Assembly (NCBI RefSeq): GCF_014207965.1
Contig: NZ_JACHLM010000002.1
Location: 62,001 to 126,000, forward strand
Length of the DNA stretch: 64,000 nucleotides
From: Brevundimonas bullata
GTDB taxonomy: Bacteria > Pseudomonadota > Alphaproteobacteria > Caulobacterales > Caulobacteraceae
Direction of reading: 5' to 3'
Each line of letters begins with the position of its first letter. The first letter of the stretch is position 1. The notes under the pieces are model-generated. The model saw only the letters and a list, made by a program, of their open reading frames with translations. It was not told where the DNA came from and did no database searches. Positions 26,934-37,097 of this stretch are shown here, in pieces. The position numbers were made by a program, and so were the translations under genes.

Positions 26934-28769
26934 ATGCGTCATTCTCAGTTCGGGGCCCTGTTCACGGCGGCCAGCGTTATCGCCCTGCTGTCGTCCGGCT
27001 CCGTTTTCGCCCAGACAGCCGTCGACACGCGCATCGGCGCTGAAGTCCGCGGACGGCTGGAAGAGAGTGACGCGCGCACCCGCGGCGGCGACGCCTATCG
27101 TTACGACGACTACCGCGTGCAATTGAGCGCCGGTCAGCGGTTGCAGGCCGAACTGCGCAGCAGCGACTTCGATTCCTTCCTGGCCATCTACGCCGAGGGC
27201 CGCACCTCGGGCGAGCCGCTGGCGACGGACGACGACGGCGCCGGCAGCGGCATGAACGCCCGTCTGCGCTTCACGCCCCAAAGCGACGGCGTCTATATCA
27301 TCCGCGCGCGCCCCTACTCGGGATTGGCGACCGGCGCCTACACCCTGGCGCTCAGCGAGCGGGTGGCGCCGCGTCATCCGCGTCCGGGTCGGATTTCGGT
27401 CGGCGGCGACGTCTCGGGCCGCCTGACCAGCGGCGACGCCGAGGACGAGGACGGCAAGATCTTCGACGCCTACGCCTTCCGCGCCAACGCCGGGGACCGC
27501 GTCGCCGTCCTGCTGGAGGCGGATGACTTCGATCCTATGGTGCGCATCGGCCGCATCGTCGGCGGCTCCTTCGTCAAGCTGGCCGAGAATGACGACGGCG
27601 CGGGCAAGGGGCTGAACTCCTACCTCGTCTTCACCGCCCCTCAAGCGGGCGAATATGTGATTCAGGCCTCGTCAGTGAGCAGCGAGGCCGAGGGCGGCTA
27701 TCGCCTGTCGCTGGAACAGGGCCCGCCCGCGCCCGAGGCGCGCAGCATCGCCATCGGCGACGAGATCAGCGGCCGTCTTGGCGAAGACAGCGCCCAGAGC
27801 GATTCCGGCGCCCCGGCCGATCTCTACCGCTTCACCGGTCGCGCGGGGCAGCGCCTGGCCATCAGCCTGAAGGCCGATGATTTCGACAGCTACCTCGAAC
27901 TGTTCGACGCCAACCACAACAGCCTGGCCACCGACGACGACAGCGGCGGCGAGCTGAACGCGCGCCTGACCTTCGTCTTGCCCGAGGACGGAGACTATCT
28001 GATCGAGGCGCGCGGCTTCTCGGACGCCGAGGGGCGCTATGACCTGAAGGTCGAAGAGGTGGCCCCCCCGCCGCCGCCCGCCGCCATCAGCTTTGGCCAG
28101 ACGGTGCAGGGCGAGCTGACGGAGGGCGGCGCAGTCGATGACGAAGGCCGTCTCTATGACGGCTACGCCTTCAGCGGAACCGAGGGCCAGCGGGTTCAGG
28201 CCATCCTGCGCTCTGGCGACTTCGACGCCCTGCTGCAGATCGGCAAGGCGGGTGAGGAGTTCGAGGAACTGGCTTCGGACGACGACGGCCTGCGTCAGGG
28301 CACGGACGCGCGCCTGACCTTCACCCTGCCTGAAGATGGCGACTATATTCTTCGTGCTCTGCCTTATGCAAGTGCGGGCAAGGGGCTGTATTCTCTTGAG
28401 TTCTCTGACCGCGGGCCAGAGCCGGGCCCCGGCAGTCTGCTGGTCGGTTCGACCGCGCGCGGCAGTCTGACGGACAACGACGCCCTGACCGATGAAGGGG
28501 TCTCGTTCGACGCCTACAGCTTCAAGGTCAAGGCCGACGAGAAGCTGCGCTTCACCCTGATCTCGCCCGCCTTCGACGCGGTGGTGGAGGTGGGCGAGGA
28601 CAAGGAGGGCGACTTCCGCAGCCTGGCCGAGGACGACGACAGCCTGTCGGACACCCATGCCCGCCTGGACTGGACCGCGCCGCGCGACGGAACCTACGTC
28701 GTGCGGGCCCGCAGCTTCGCGCCCGGCTCGACCGGCGACTATGTCCTGATCGTCGAGCGTCAGCCCTGA
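26934..28769 (+). CDS. Exported protein with five PPC (pre-peptidase C-terminal) domains
   Basis: A 611-residue protein with a signal peptide ending SSGSVFAQ. The rest is five tandem beta-sandwich repeats of ~115 residues, each with G-x-x-x-x-G-x-L at its start, a DxYxF-type segment, a xxDFDxxLxI core, a DDDG acidic loop, NARLxF and GxYxxRA. This is the PPC domain, usually found attached to secreted proteases; no protease domain is present. The acidic DDD loops may bind calcium. It ends 2 bp before the IPP isomerase gene, so the two may be cotranscribed. Confidence 0.82.
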   Translation: MRHSQFGALFTAASVIALLSSGSVFAQTAVDTRIGAEVRGRLEESDARTRGGDAYRYDDYRVQLSAGQRLQAELRSSDFDSFLAIYAEGRTSGEPLATDDDGAGSGMNARLRFTPQSDGVYIIRARPYSGLATGAYTLALSERVAPRHPRPGRISVGGDVSGRLTSGDAEDEDGKIFDAYAFRANAGDRVAVLLEADDFDPMVRIGRIVGGSFVKLAENDDGAGKGLNSYLVFTAPQAGEYVIQASSVSSEAEGGYRLSLEQGPPAPEARSIAIGDEISGRLGEDSAQSDSGAPADLYRFTGRAGQRLAISLKADDFDSYLELFDANHNSLATDDDSGGELNARLTFVLPEDGDYLIEARGFSDAEGRYDLKVEEVAPPPPPAAISFGQTVQGELTEGGAVDDEGRLYDGYAFSGTEGQRVQAILRSGDFDALLQIGKAGEEFEELASDDDGLRQGTDARLTFTLPEDGDYILRALPYASAGKGLYSLEFSDRGPEPGPGSLLVGSTARGSLTDNDALTDEGVSFDAYSFKVKADEKLRFTLISPAFDAVVEVGEDKEGDFRSLAEDDDSLSDTHARLDWTAPRDGTYVVRARSFAPGSTGDYVLIVERQP

Positions 28770-28771
28770 TC

Positions 28772-29803
28772 GTGAGCGACGACCTGATCCTGGGCCGTAA
28801 GGACCAGCACCTCGACGTGGTGCTGTCCGGCGGCGGGCGGCACGCCCTGGCGTCGGGCTTCGACGACTGGCGCTTCGTGCATGAGGCCCTGCCGGATCTG
28901 GATCACGCCAAGATCGACCTCGGCGCCGACTTCCTGGGGCGGCGTCTGCAGGCGCCCCTGTTGATCAGCGCCATGACCGGCGGACCGGCCCGCGCCGAGG
29001 CCATCAACGCCCGTCTGGCCGAGGCGGCCCAGCATCTGGGCATCGCCCTGGCGGTCGGGTCTCAGCGCGCGGCCATCGAGGGCGGGGCGACCGGAGGGCT
29101 GGATCGGTCCTTACGCGACCGGGCGCCAGACACGCCGATCTTGGCCAATATCGGCGCCGCCCAGCTGACGAGGGGGTTTGGGGTCGAGCAGGCCAGGCGG
29201 TCGCTGGACATGATCGGGGCCGACGCCCTGGTTGTGCATCTGAACCCCCTACAGGAAGCCTGTCAGCCCGAGGGCGATCGCGACTGGTGGGGCGTCGGCG
29301 CAGCCCTTCAGGCCCTGATCCGCGATCTGGACGCGCCCGTCATCGTCAAGGAGACGGGGGCGGGGATATCCGCAGTCACCGCCCAGCGTCTGATCGCCAT
29401 GGGCGTGGCGGGCATAGACGTGGCCGGGGCGGGGGGCGCCAACTGGGGCCTGATCGAGGGCGAGCGTGCGACCGATGTCGCGGACAAGGCCCACGCCGCC
29501 GCCTTCGCCGCCTGGGGCATTCCCAGCGCCCGCGCCATCGCCGAGGCGCGCAACGCCCTGCCTGAGGCCCTGATCATCGGCTCCGGCGGGGTGCGTGACG
29601 GCGTCGATGTGGCCAAGGCCGTCCGACTGGGCGCCGACGTGGTCGGCATGGCCTCGGGCGTCATTCAGGCGGCGACGGAGTCCACCGAGGCGGTGGTCGC
29701 CCACTTCCAGACCGTGATCCGGCAGCTGCGCACCGTCTGCTTCTGCACCAACGCCGCCAGCGTGGCGGCGCTGAAACGCGTTCCCTTGTTAAGTGTAAAA
29801 TAA
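28772..29803 (+). CDS. fni: Type 2 isopentenyl-diphosphate delta-isomerase
   Basis: A 343-residue FMN- and NAD(P)H-dependent TIM-barrel enzyme interconverting IPP and DMAPP. Signatures: RKDQHLDV near the N-terminus, LISAMTGG, VGSQRAAIEGG, HLNPLQEACQPEGDRDW and KETGAGIS. Type 2 isomerase is scattered in proteobacteria and often accompanies carotenoid formation. GTG start directly after the PPC protein stop. With the polyprenyl synthase at 4.5 kb it supplies isoprenoid metabolism, but the loci are separate. Confidence 0.93.
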   Translation: MSDDLILGRKDQHLDVVLSGGGRHALASGFDDWRFVHEALPDLDHAKIDLGADFLGRRLQAPLLISAMTGGPARAEAINARLAEAAQHLGIALAVGSQRAAIEGGATGGLDRSLRDRAPDTPILANIGAAQLTRGFGVEQARRSLDMIGADALVVHLNPLQEACQPEGDRDWWGVGAALQALIRDLDAPVIVKETGAGISAVTAQRLIAMGVAGIDVAGAGGANWGLIEGERATDVADKAHAAAFAAWGIPSARAIAEARNALPEALIIGSGGVRDGVDVAKAVRLGADVVGMASGVIQAATESTEAVVAHFQTVIRQLRTVCFCTNAASVAALKRVPLLSVK

Positions 29804-29862
29804 ATCAACTGTTTAGGCGCTCGGGCTAGGGCGCTGGTTCGGAACCCCACGGAGACCCCTCA

Positions 29863-30624
29863 ATGCGTACCCTTCTGATGACCACCGTGCTGGCCTCGGC
29901 GCTGGCTGTCGCCGGCGCGGCCTCGGCCCAGAGCACCATCCGCCCCGGTCAGACCATTCAGGGCAATTTCAGCGCCAAGGACGCCCGCATGGGCGACGGC
30001 TCGCACTACCGTTGCTACGTCGTTCAGACCAACCCGGACGAGGCCTATACGGTCACGCTCAGCTCGTCGGACTTCGACACCTATCTGTCGGCGGGGGCGG
30101 GCGCGGACTGCGACGACACCTCGATCACCAACGACGACGGCCCTGACATGGGCACCAACTCGCAACTGCGTTTCGCCTCCAGCGGCGGCCTGTGGATCAT
30201 CAAGGCCAATACGCTGAGCGAAGGCGAGACCGGTCGCTATGAGCTGCGTGTTTCTGCCGGCGAGCGCATCCGTCCGACCACCCAGGTTCTGCCGGTTTCC
30301 GTCGGCGAAAGCCGCTCGGGCCGTCTGGAGTTCAGCGACCGCCGCGCTGACGACGGCTCCTTCTACGATTGCTACGCCCTGACGATCGCGCGCGCGGGCA
30401 GCGTCGCTATCCGCCTCGATTCAGGCGACTTCGACGCCTACCTGGGCCTCTATGAGGGGCCGCAATGCGACGGCGACTCGATTGCTTCGGACGACGACAG
30501 CGGCGGCGGCACCAGCGCCCAGATCGTCCAGGACCTGCGTCCCGGAACCTACTCCGTTCGCGCCAACACGCTCGGCTCGTCCGAAGAGGGCGACTACACG
30601 CTGAGCGTCACCTCGCGTCGTTGA
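29863..30624 (+). CDS. Exported protein with two PPC-like domains and paired cysteines
   Basis: A 253-residue protein: signal peptide (LMTTVLASALAVAGAASAQ) then two ~110-residue PPC-like repeats related to those of the 611-residue protein upstream (DFDTYLSAG, DFDAYLGLY; acidic NDDG and DDDSGGG loops; GRYELRVS, GDYTLSVTS). Unlike the larger protein each repeat has two cysteines at equivalent places (RCYVV with ADCDD; DCYAL with PQCDG), suggesting one disulfide per domain in the periplasm or outside. Function unknown. The 59-bp leader contains a half CtrA-like TTAA and an AT-rich stretch. Confidence 0.78.
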   Translation: MRTLLMTTVLASALAVAGAASAQSTIRPGQTIQGNFSAKDARMGDGSHYRCYVVQTNPDEAYTVTLSSSDFDTYLSAGAGADCDDTSITNDDGPDMGTNSQLRFASSGGLWIIKANTLSEGETGRYELRVSAGERIRPTTQVLPVSVGESRSGRLEFSDRRADDGSFYDCYALTIARAGSVAIRLDSGDFDAYLGLYEGPQCDGDSIASDDDSGGGTSAQIVQDLRPGTYSVRANTLGSSEEGDYTLSVTSRR

Positions 30625-30646
30625 TGATGCAGCGGCCTCGACAGCC

Positions 30647-31123
30647 CTAGTCGAGGCCGCGTTCGTCCCATGAGGGCGTCTCGGCGGACGCATTCGATGT
30701 CAGGGCCGCATCTCCTGCGTCGGGCAGGGGCTGATCGAAGCCATAGCTGTAATCATGGGGCTCCAGCCGAGGCGGAGCGGGCGGTTTCAAGCTTGTCCAC
30801 ACCAGCTCGCCCTCGCGTTGCTGAGGCGCCGCGATCCACGGGTCGGGTTCGATCAAGGCCGCATCGAGATAGGCGTATTCCACGTCGAGGACAGCGGGTG
30901 GTTGCAGCTTCTGCGGGTCATGGACGTAGCCGTCACGCAAGTCACCAACCGTCATGATCGAGCTGGCGGGGAGGTCGGGCTCCCTGGGAGCGACCACCTC
31001 TATATGCAGGCTTGGGCCGACCGTGTTGCGATGGGCGATGGCGGTGGAGCTCCACGCCGCCCAACCTCCGGCCGCCATCGCCGTGAGGCCGAGCGCCAGT
31101 CCGCTGACAACAACGGCTTTCAT
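30647..31123 (-). CDS. Hypothetical exported or membrane-anchored protein
   Basis: A 158-residue protein with one N-terminal hydrophobic segment (AVVVSGLALGLTAMAAGGWAAW) and a Pro-rich extracytoplasmic part (LKPPAPPRLEPHDYSYGF). No domain recognised. The ATG at 31123 has GGAG at 8-nt spacing; a TTG two codons upstream is in frame. Isolated between convergent and same-strand neighbours. Confidence 0.55.
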   Translation of the reverse strand: MKAVVVSGLALGLTAMAAGGWAAWSSTAIAHRNTVGPSLHIEVVAPREPDLPASSIMTVGDLRDGYVHDPQKLQPPAVLDVEYAYLDAALIEPDPWIAAPQQREGELVWTSLKPPAPPRLEPHDYSYGFDQPLPDAGDAALTSNASAETPSWDERGLD

Positions 31124-31229
31124 ACGCAAGGCTCCGGTCGCACGCGACCCAAGCGCCGCGCGCTTCCTAAACCAACCAGAGGCTCACGAGTTCACACCGA
31201 CGGCTGCAGATTTCTGCGCCGCGGGGCGG

Positions 31230-31871
31230 TCAGCGCCCTGCGTCGTAGGTGGCGACTGCGTCACGCAGCGCCTGCGGGTCCGACGCCGTCAGCAAGGGGC
31301 GCAGGGTCTCGAACTTATCGCGCGGCCAGTCGTAGATGCGCAAGGCCAGCAACAGGGCCGTCGTCTCCGCATCGAACCGCGCGCGGACTGGCTTGGCCGG
31401 ATTGCCGGCGACGATGGTGTAGGGCTCGACGTCCCGCGTGACGATGGCGCCCGAGGCCACCACGGCCCCTTCGCCGATGGTGACGCCGGGCATGATCATG
31501 GCCCGCATGCCGATCCAGGCGCCGTCCTCGATCCGGGTGTCGCCCTTGCCGACATAGGCGTCGCCGATGACCTCAAGGAAGGGATAAAGGCTGAACCAGT
31601 CGGTGCGGTGGGTGTGGTTGCCGCCCATCAGGATGACGGCCTCGGCGCCGATGCAGACATAGTCGCCCACGTGCAACTGATCGACCGGCCACTGCGACTC
31701 CCAGGCGGCCAGACTGTAGGCGTCGCCATAGAGGTAGCGCACGACGCTGGACTGGAAATCGCCGGTCCAGGCGTCGCTGTAATAGGAGTGCTGGCCCCGC
31801 ACATGGATGTTCGGGTTGGTCACGCTCTGGTGGAGATACTCCACCTTCGACCAGTGTTTGACGTCGTCCAT
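31230..31871 (-). CDS. CatB/Vat-like O-acetyltransferase (xenobiotic acetyltransferase, left-handed beta-helix)
   Basis: A 213-residue hexapeptide-repeat acetyltransferase. YSDAWTGDFQSSVVRYLYGD, GNHTHRTDWFSLYPF (with the catalytic-type His) and the WIGMRAMIMPGVTIGEGAVVASGAIVT-type coil repeats (positions ~115-150) identify the CatB-related/streptogramin-type group, which uses acetyl-CoA. Chloramphenicol resistance cannot be assumed; many chromosomal members have other substrates. It starts 19 bp after hutH on the same strand, so it is probably the third gene of the hutU-hutH transcript. Confidence 0.82.
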   Translation of the reverse strand: MDDVKHWSKVEYLHQSVTNPNIHVRGQHSYYSDAWTGDFQSSVVRYLYGDAYSLAAWESQWPVDQLHVGDYVCIGAEAVILMGGNHTHRTDWFSLYPFLEVIGDAYVGKGDTRIEDGAWIGMRAMIMPGVTIGEGAVVASGAIVTRDVEPYTIVAGNPAKPVRARFDAETTALLLALRIYDWPRDKFETLRPLLTASDPQALRDAVATYDAGR

Positions 31872-31890
31872 GTGCGAGGCTCTCCGTGGT

Positions 31891-33420
31891 TTACGCTGAG
31901 GGCAGCAGGTCGCCGGCGAACGCCCGGTAACGACCGGCCCGCACCCCCTCCGTCGCCCGTGCGATGTCCGGCGCGAAGTAGCGATCGGAGGAATAGGGCC
32001 CGGCCGCCTCGCGCACGATGGCGTAGGTCTGCTCCAGTTCCGGCGACGAGGTCAGGGGGCGACGGAAGTCGATGCCTTGCGCCGCCGCCAGCAGTTCGAT
32101 GCCGACCACGGTCGCCGTGTTGGCGGCCATGTCCAGCAGGCGGCGCGCGCCATGGGTGGCCATCGACACGTGGTCTTCCTGATTGGCGCTGGTCGGCACA
32201 GTGTCGATGACGCAGGGGTGGGCGACCATGCGGTTCTCGGCCACCAGAGCTGCCGCCGTCACCTGGGCGATCATGAAGCCCGAGTTCACGCCGCTGTCCT
32301 TGACCAGGAAGGCGGGCAGGTCGGTCATCTTGGGATCGACCAGGATGGAGGTGCGGCGCTCAGAGATATTGCCGATCTCGCACAGGGTCATGGCGATCAT
32401 ATCTGCTGCATAAGCAACAGGTTCTGCGTGGAAGTTGCCGCCCGAGATCACGTCGCCATCCTCGATGAAGACCAGCGGATTGTCGGTCACGGCGTTGGCT
32501 TCCCGCTCCAGCATGGCGGCGGCGTTGCGCAGAACGTCCAGCGTCGCGCCCATGACCTGCGGCTGGCAACGCAGCGAGTAGGGGTCCTGCACCTTGGCGC
32601 AGTCGTGGCGGTGGCTGTCGCGGATGGCGCTATCGGCCAGCAGTTCGCGCAGACGGCGGGCCACGTCGATCTGACCCGGCTGGCCGCGCAGGGCGTGGAT
32701 GCGGGGATCGAAGGGCGCGTCCGAACCCAGAAGCGCATCGACCGACAGGGCGCCGGCGGCGACGGCGGCGGCGAAGACGTCCTCGGTCGCGAACAGACCG
32801 GCCAGGGCCAGGGCTGTCGAGCACTGGGTGCCGTTCAGCAGGGCTAGACCCTCCTTGGGGCCCAGGACGACGGGCTTCAGCCCGGCCTTGGCCAGAGCCG
32901 TCACGGCGTCCAGCGTCTGACCCTGATAGCGGGCCTCGCTGACACCGATCAGGACGCAGCTCATGTGGGCCAGGGGCGCCAGATCGCCTGAGGCGCCGAC
33001 CGAGCCCTTGGCTGGGATCAGCGGCAGGACCTCGGCGTTGACCATGCCGATCAGGGTTTCCAGCGTGTGTCGCCGAACGCCCGAGGCGCCCTTGGACAGG
33101 CTGGCGATCTTCAGCACCATCAGCAGGCGGGTGATGTTTTCGCTCAGCGGTTCGCCGACGCCGCAGGCGTGGCTGAGCACCAGGTTCTTCTGAAGGGTTT
33201 CAAGGTCTTCCGACGCAATGCTGGTGTTGGCCAGCAGGCCGAAACCGGTGTTGATGCCATAGACCGTGCGCCCCTCGGCCAGGATGGCGGCGACGACCGC
33301 CGCGCCCTTCTCGACATTGGCCCAGGCGGCGGGCGTGAGTTCGACCTGACAAGGTCCGTTCAGGACTTGGCGAAGCTGATTAAGAGTCAGCGGATCTTGG
33401 CCGATAAGGATCTTCGTCAT
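31891..33420 (-). CDS. hutH: Histidine ammonia-lyase HutH
   Basis: A 509-residue lyase that converts L-histidine to urocanate and ammonia. The MIO cofactor forms from Ala143-Ser144-Gly145 in [20 protein letters not shown] at the N-terminal active-site loop and [10 protein letters not shown] near residue 415 are further signatures. Second gene of the minus-strand hut arm, 167 bp downstream of hutU with an inverted-repeat element in between. Confidence 0.97.
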   Translation of the reverse strand: MTKILIGQDPLTLNQLRQVLNGPCQVELTPAAWANVEKGAAVVAAILAEGRTVYGINTGFGLLANTSIASEDLETLQKNLVLSHACGVGEPLSENITRLLMVLKIASLSKGASGVRRHTLETLIGMVNAEVLPLIPAKGSVGASGDLAPLAHMSCVLIGVSEARYQGQTLDAVTALAKAGLKPVVLGPKEGLALLNGTQCSTALALAGLFATEDVFAAAVAAGALSVDALLGSDAPFDPRIHALRGQPGQIDVARRLRELLADSAIRDSHRHDCAKVQDPYSLRCQPQVMGATLDVLRNAAAMLEREANAVTDNPLVFIEDGDVISGGNFHAEPVAYAADMIAMTLCEIGNISERRTSILVDPKMTDLPAFLVKDSGVNSGFMIAQVTAAALVAENRMVAHPCVIDTVPTSANQEDHVSMATHGARRLLDMAANTATVVGIELLAAAQGIDFRRPLTSSPELEQTYAIVREAAGPYSSDRYFAPDIARATEGVRAGRYRAFAGDLLPSA

Positions 33421-33430
33421 TTCTTCTTCT

Positions 33431-33580
33431 CCTCCCTTCCCCTCGAGGGGGAGGGGCCGGGGATGGGGTGTAGGCAGCGTGCCTGAAATTTAGGCGCAGG
33501 AGGCGGCGCCTCCAGAGCCATTCAACGGAAAGGGCGGAGGGTTCACCCCCACCCAACCCTCCCCCCTCGAGGGGGAGGGC
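33431..33580. repeat. Intergenic inverted-repeat element B within the hutU-hutH gap
   Basis: Two inverted arms: CCTCCCTTCCCCTCGAGGGG at 33431-33450 running on to GGGATGGGGTG, and CACCCCCACCCAACCCTCCC at 33545-33564 running on to CTCGAGGGGGAGGG. Each arm is itself a palindrome around CTCGAG. A separate hairpin GGAGGC-ggc-GCCTCC lies between them at 33499-33513. The stems should interrupt or process the hutU-hutH transcript. Confidence 0.75.
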
Positions 33581-33587
33581 TTTCAGG

Positions 33588-35252
<1,665 letters not shown>

Positions 35253-35308
35253 CGATTCCTCCATGCGGCCCAGCTTGCGGCTTAGACCGTCGTGTTTGGG
35301 GGAGTGTT

Positions 35309-35320
35309 ATGTCTAGACAT
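35309..35320. promoter_or_regulatory. Probable HutC operator: perfect 12-bp palindrome ATGTCTAGACAT
   Basis: A perfect dyad in the 96-bp gap between divergent hutU and hutC. The core GTCTAGAC fits GT-N-TA-N-AC, the operator consensus of HutC-subfamily GntR repressors. Position suits simultaneous repression of both arms and autoregulation, with relief by urocanate (family knowledge). Confidence 0.7.
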
Positions 35321-35348
35321 TATCGCGTGCAAGAGGCAGTTTCGATTC

Positions 35349-36047
35349 ATGGATCATGAGCCGCTTCATCGACGGATCGCCGGCGACATCGAGCGCCGCA
35401 TCGCCTCGGGCGAATGGCGGCCCGGCTTCCGCATCCCGACCGAGGCCGAGCTGATGGCCGAGTACGGCTGCGCCCGGATGACCGTGTCGCGCGCCATGTC
35501 GGACCTGTCGGCGCGGGCCCTGGTGGTGCGGCGCCGGCGCGCCGGGACGGTGGTGGCCCATCCGCCGGTGCATTCCTCGGCCCTGGTCGCCATCCCCGAC
35601 ATCCAGTCCGAGGTCGAGGGCAGGGGCCTGGCCTATTCCCATCGCTTGCTGGGCCGCATCGTCCGCCCGGCGCGGCCTGACGAGGGGTTGGGCGAGCGGG
35701 TGGTCGAGCTGGAAACCCTGCATCTGGCCGACGACCTGCCCTTCGTCTTCGAGCGTCGCCTGATCTCTCTGACCGCCGCGCCCGAGGCCGAGGCCGCCGA
35801 CTTCACCGCCCAGCCGCCGGGCGGCTGGCTGCTGGCCCATATGCCATGGACCGAGGCCGAGCACCGCATCTCCGCCGTCGGCGCCGACCCCGAAACCGCG
35901 ACCCATCTGGGTCTGGCCGACGGCGCGCCTTGTCTTAGGCTAGAGCGCCGCACCTGGCGCGACGGTCAGGGCGTGACCTGGGCGTGGCAGACCTTTCCCG
36001 GCGCGGCCTATGATTTGGTCGCCCGCTTCTCTCCGACCAAAGGATGA
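35349..36047 (+). CDS. hutC: Histidine utilisation repressor HutC (GntR family)
   Basis: A 232-residue regulator with an N-terminal GntR winged helix (PLHRRIAGDIERRIASG, IPTEAELMAEYGCARMTVSRAM, residues ~4-70) and a C-terminal UTRA ligand-binding domain (ERVVELETLHLADDLPFVFERR, ending GVTWAWQTFPGAAYDLVARF). Family members bind urocanate, which releases the operator. The ATG at 35349 lies 28 bp past the palindrome; a far-upstream in-frame start is ignored because it would run through the operator. Overlaps or abuts hutG. Confidence 0.93.
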   Translation: MDHEPLHRRIAGDIERRIASGEWRPGFRIPTEAELMAEYGCARMTVSRAMSDLSARALVVRRRRAGTVVAHPPVHSSALVAIPDIQSEVEGRGLAYSHRLLGRIVRPARPDEGLGERVVELETLHLADDLPFVFERRLISLTAAPEAEAADFTAQPPGGWLLAHMPWTEAEHRISAVGADPETATHLGLADGAPCLRLERRTWRDGQGVTWAWQTFPGAAYDLVARFSPTKG

Positions 36048-36052
36048 CCCCG

Positions 36053-36943
36053 ATGAACGAACCGTCTGAAGCCCTCGGCTGGCGCTCTGTCGCGGATCTG
36101 GTGGGGAACCATCCCGACGCCCCCGTCGCCCTGATCGGCGCGCCGCTGAACGAGCGTTCGCTGACGCCGGGCCGCTGCGATCTGGGGCCCAAGACCCTGC
36201 GCGCCGTCCTTCCGCGCCTGTCCACCTATGACGTCGAGACCGGGCTGGAACTGGACCTTCTGGTCCACGACGCGGGCGATGTGGCGCTGAAGGCCGTCTC
36301 GCCGTTCGACGCCTTCGAGCCGGTGCGCGACGCGGTCGCCGCTCAGGCCCACCGCGCCCTGACCATTCTCGTCGGCGGCAACAATGCCATCACCCGGCCG
36401 GGCGTTCATGCCCTCGGCTTGGACCGCGTCGGCGTCCTGACGCTGGACGCCCATTTCGACCTGCGTGACACGGATCAGGGCCTGACCAACGGCAACCCGA
36501 TTCAGGCCCTGCTGGACGATGGTCTGGACGGACAGCGCATCAGCCAGATCGGCCTCGCCCCCTTCGCCAACACCCGCCGCGCCCACGAAAAGGCCGAGGC
36601 CGCCGGCATCAGCGTCCGCACCGCTCGCGAGTGCCGCCAGCGCGGTCTGGCCACCGTCGTGGTCGAGGAGTTGGAGCGCCTGTCGTCGCTGTGCGAGGTC
36701 ATCTACGTCGACTTCGACATCGACGTCATCGACCGCAGTCAGTGGCCCGCCAGCCCCGGCGCACGGCCCGGCGGAGTGTCGGTCCACGACTTCTTCGACG
36801 CCGCCCGCGCCATCGGCGCTTGCCCCAAGGCCCGCGCCGTGGACCTGACCGAATACGACCCCTCGCTGGAAGTCGGCGACCTCGGCTCCCTGACGGCAGG
36901 ACGCTGGTTCTGTGAAATCCTCAGCGGATTGGCCGCACGATGA
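36053..36943 (+). CDS. hutG: Formimidoylglutamase HutG (arginase/ureohydrolase family)
   Basis: A 296-residue binuclear-manganese hydrolase that splits N-formimidoyl-L-glutamate to glutamate and formamide. Metal-site motifs: GGNNAIT, LDAHFDLRD and VDFDIDVIDR, in the correct order. This is the ureohydrolase type, so the pathway here is the four-step formamide branch; no HutF or N-formylglutamate amidohydrolase is in the window. I prefer ATG 36053 (AAAGGA 8 nt upstream) over ATG 36044, which overlaps the hutC stop. Confidence 0.92.
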   Translation: MNEPSEALGWRSVADLVGNHPDAPVALIGAPLNERSLTPGRCDLGPKTLRAVLPRLSTYDVETGLELDLLVHDAGDVALKAVSPFDAFEPVRDAVAAQAHRALTILVGGNNAITRPGVHALGLDRVGVLTLDAHFDLRDTDQGLTNGNPIQALLDDGLDGQRISQIGLAPFANTRRAHEKAEAAGISVRTARECRQRGLATVVVEELERLSSLCEVIYVDFDIDVIDRSQWPASPGARPGGVSVHDFFDAARAIGACPKARAVDLTEYDPSLEVGDLGSLTAGRWFCEILSGLAAR

Positions 36944-36952
36944 TCTCCCCTT

Positions 36953-37088
36953 CCGCTCATCCCCGCGGAGGCGGGGACCCAGTGCTTTGGCTTGCAGACG
37001 CAGCCATTGAGATTGTGCGTTCGACTATCCTGAAACCTCTGCGCCTCGCTGGACAGAACTGGGTGCCCGCCTCCGCGGGGATGAGCGG
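36953..37088. repeat. Intergenic inverted-repeat element D between hutG and hutI
   Basis: Near-perfect ~30-bp inverted arms at 36953-36983 and 37059-37088: CCGCTCATCCCCGCGGAGGC... against ...GCCTCCGCGGGGATGAGCGG. Each arm is self-complementary through CCCCGC/GCGGGG and ends at ACCCAGT/ACTGGGT. The ~75-bp spacer shows no recognisable gene. The right arm ends 9 bp before the hutI start and may expose or hide its SD (GGAGAAAG). Confidence 0.8.
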
Positions 37089-37097
37089 AGAAAGCAA

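Noticed and set aside
29780..29862. CtrA box upstream of the 253-aa PPC protein
   Set aside because: Only one TTAA half site; the second position reads ATAA with other mismatches, so I did not list it.
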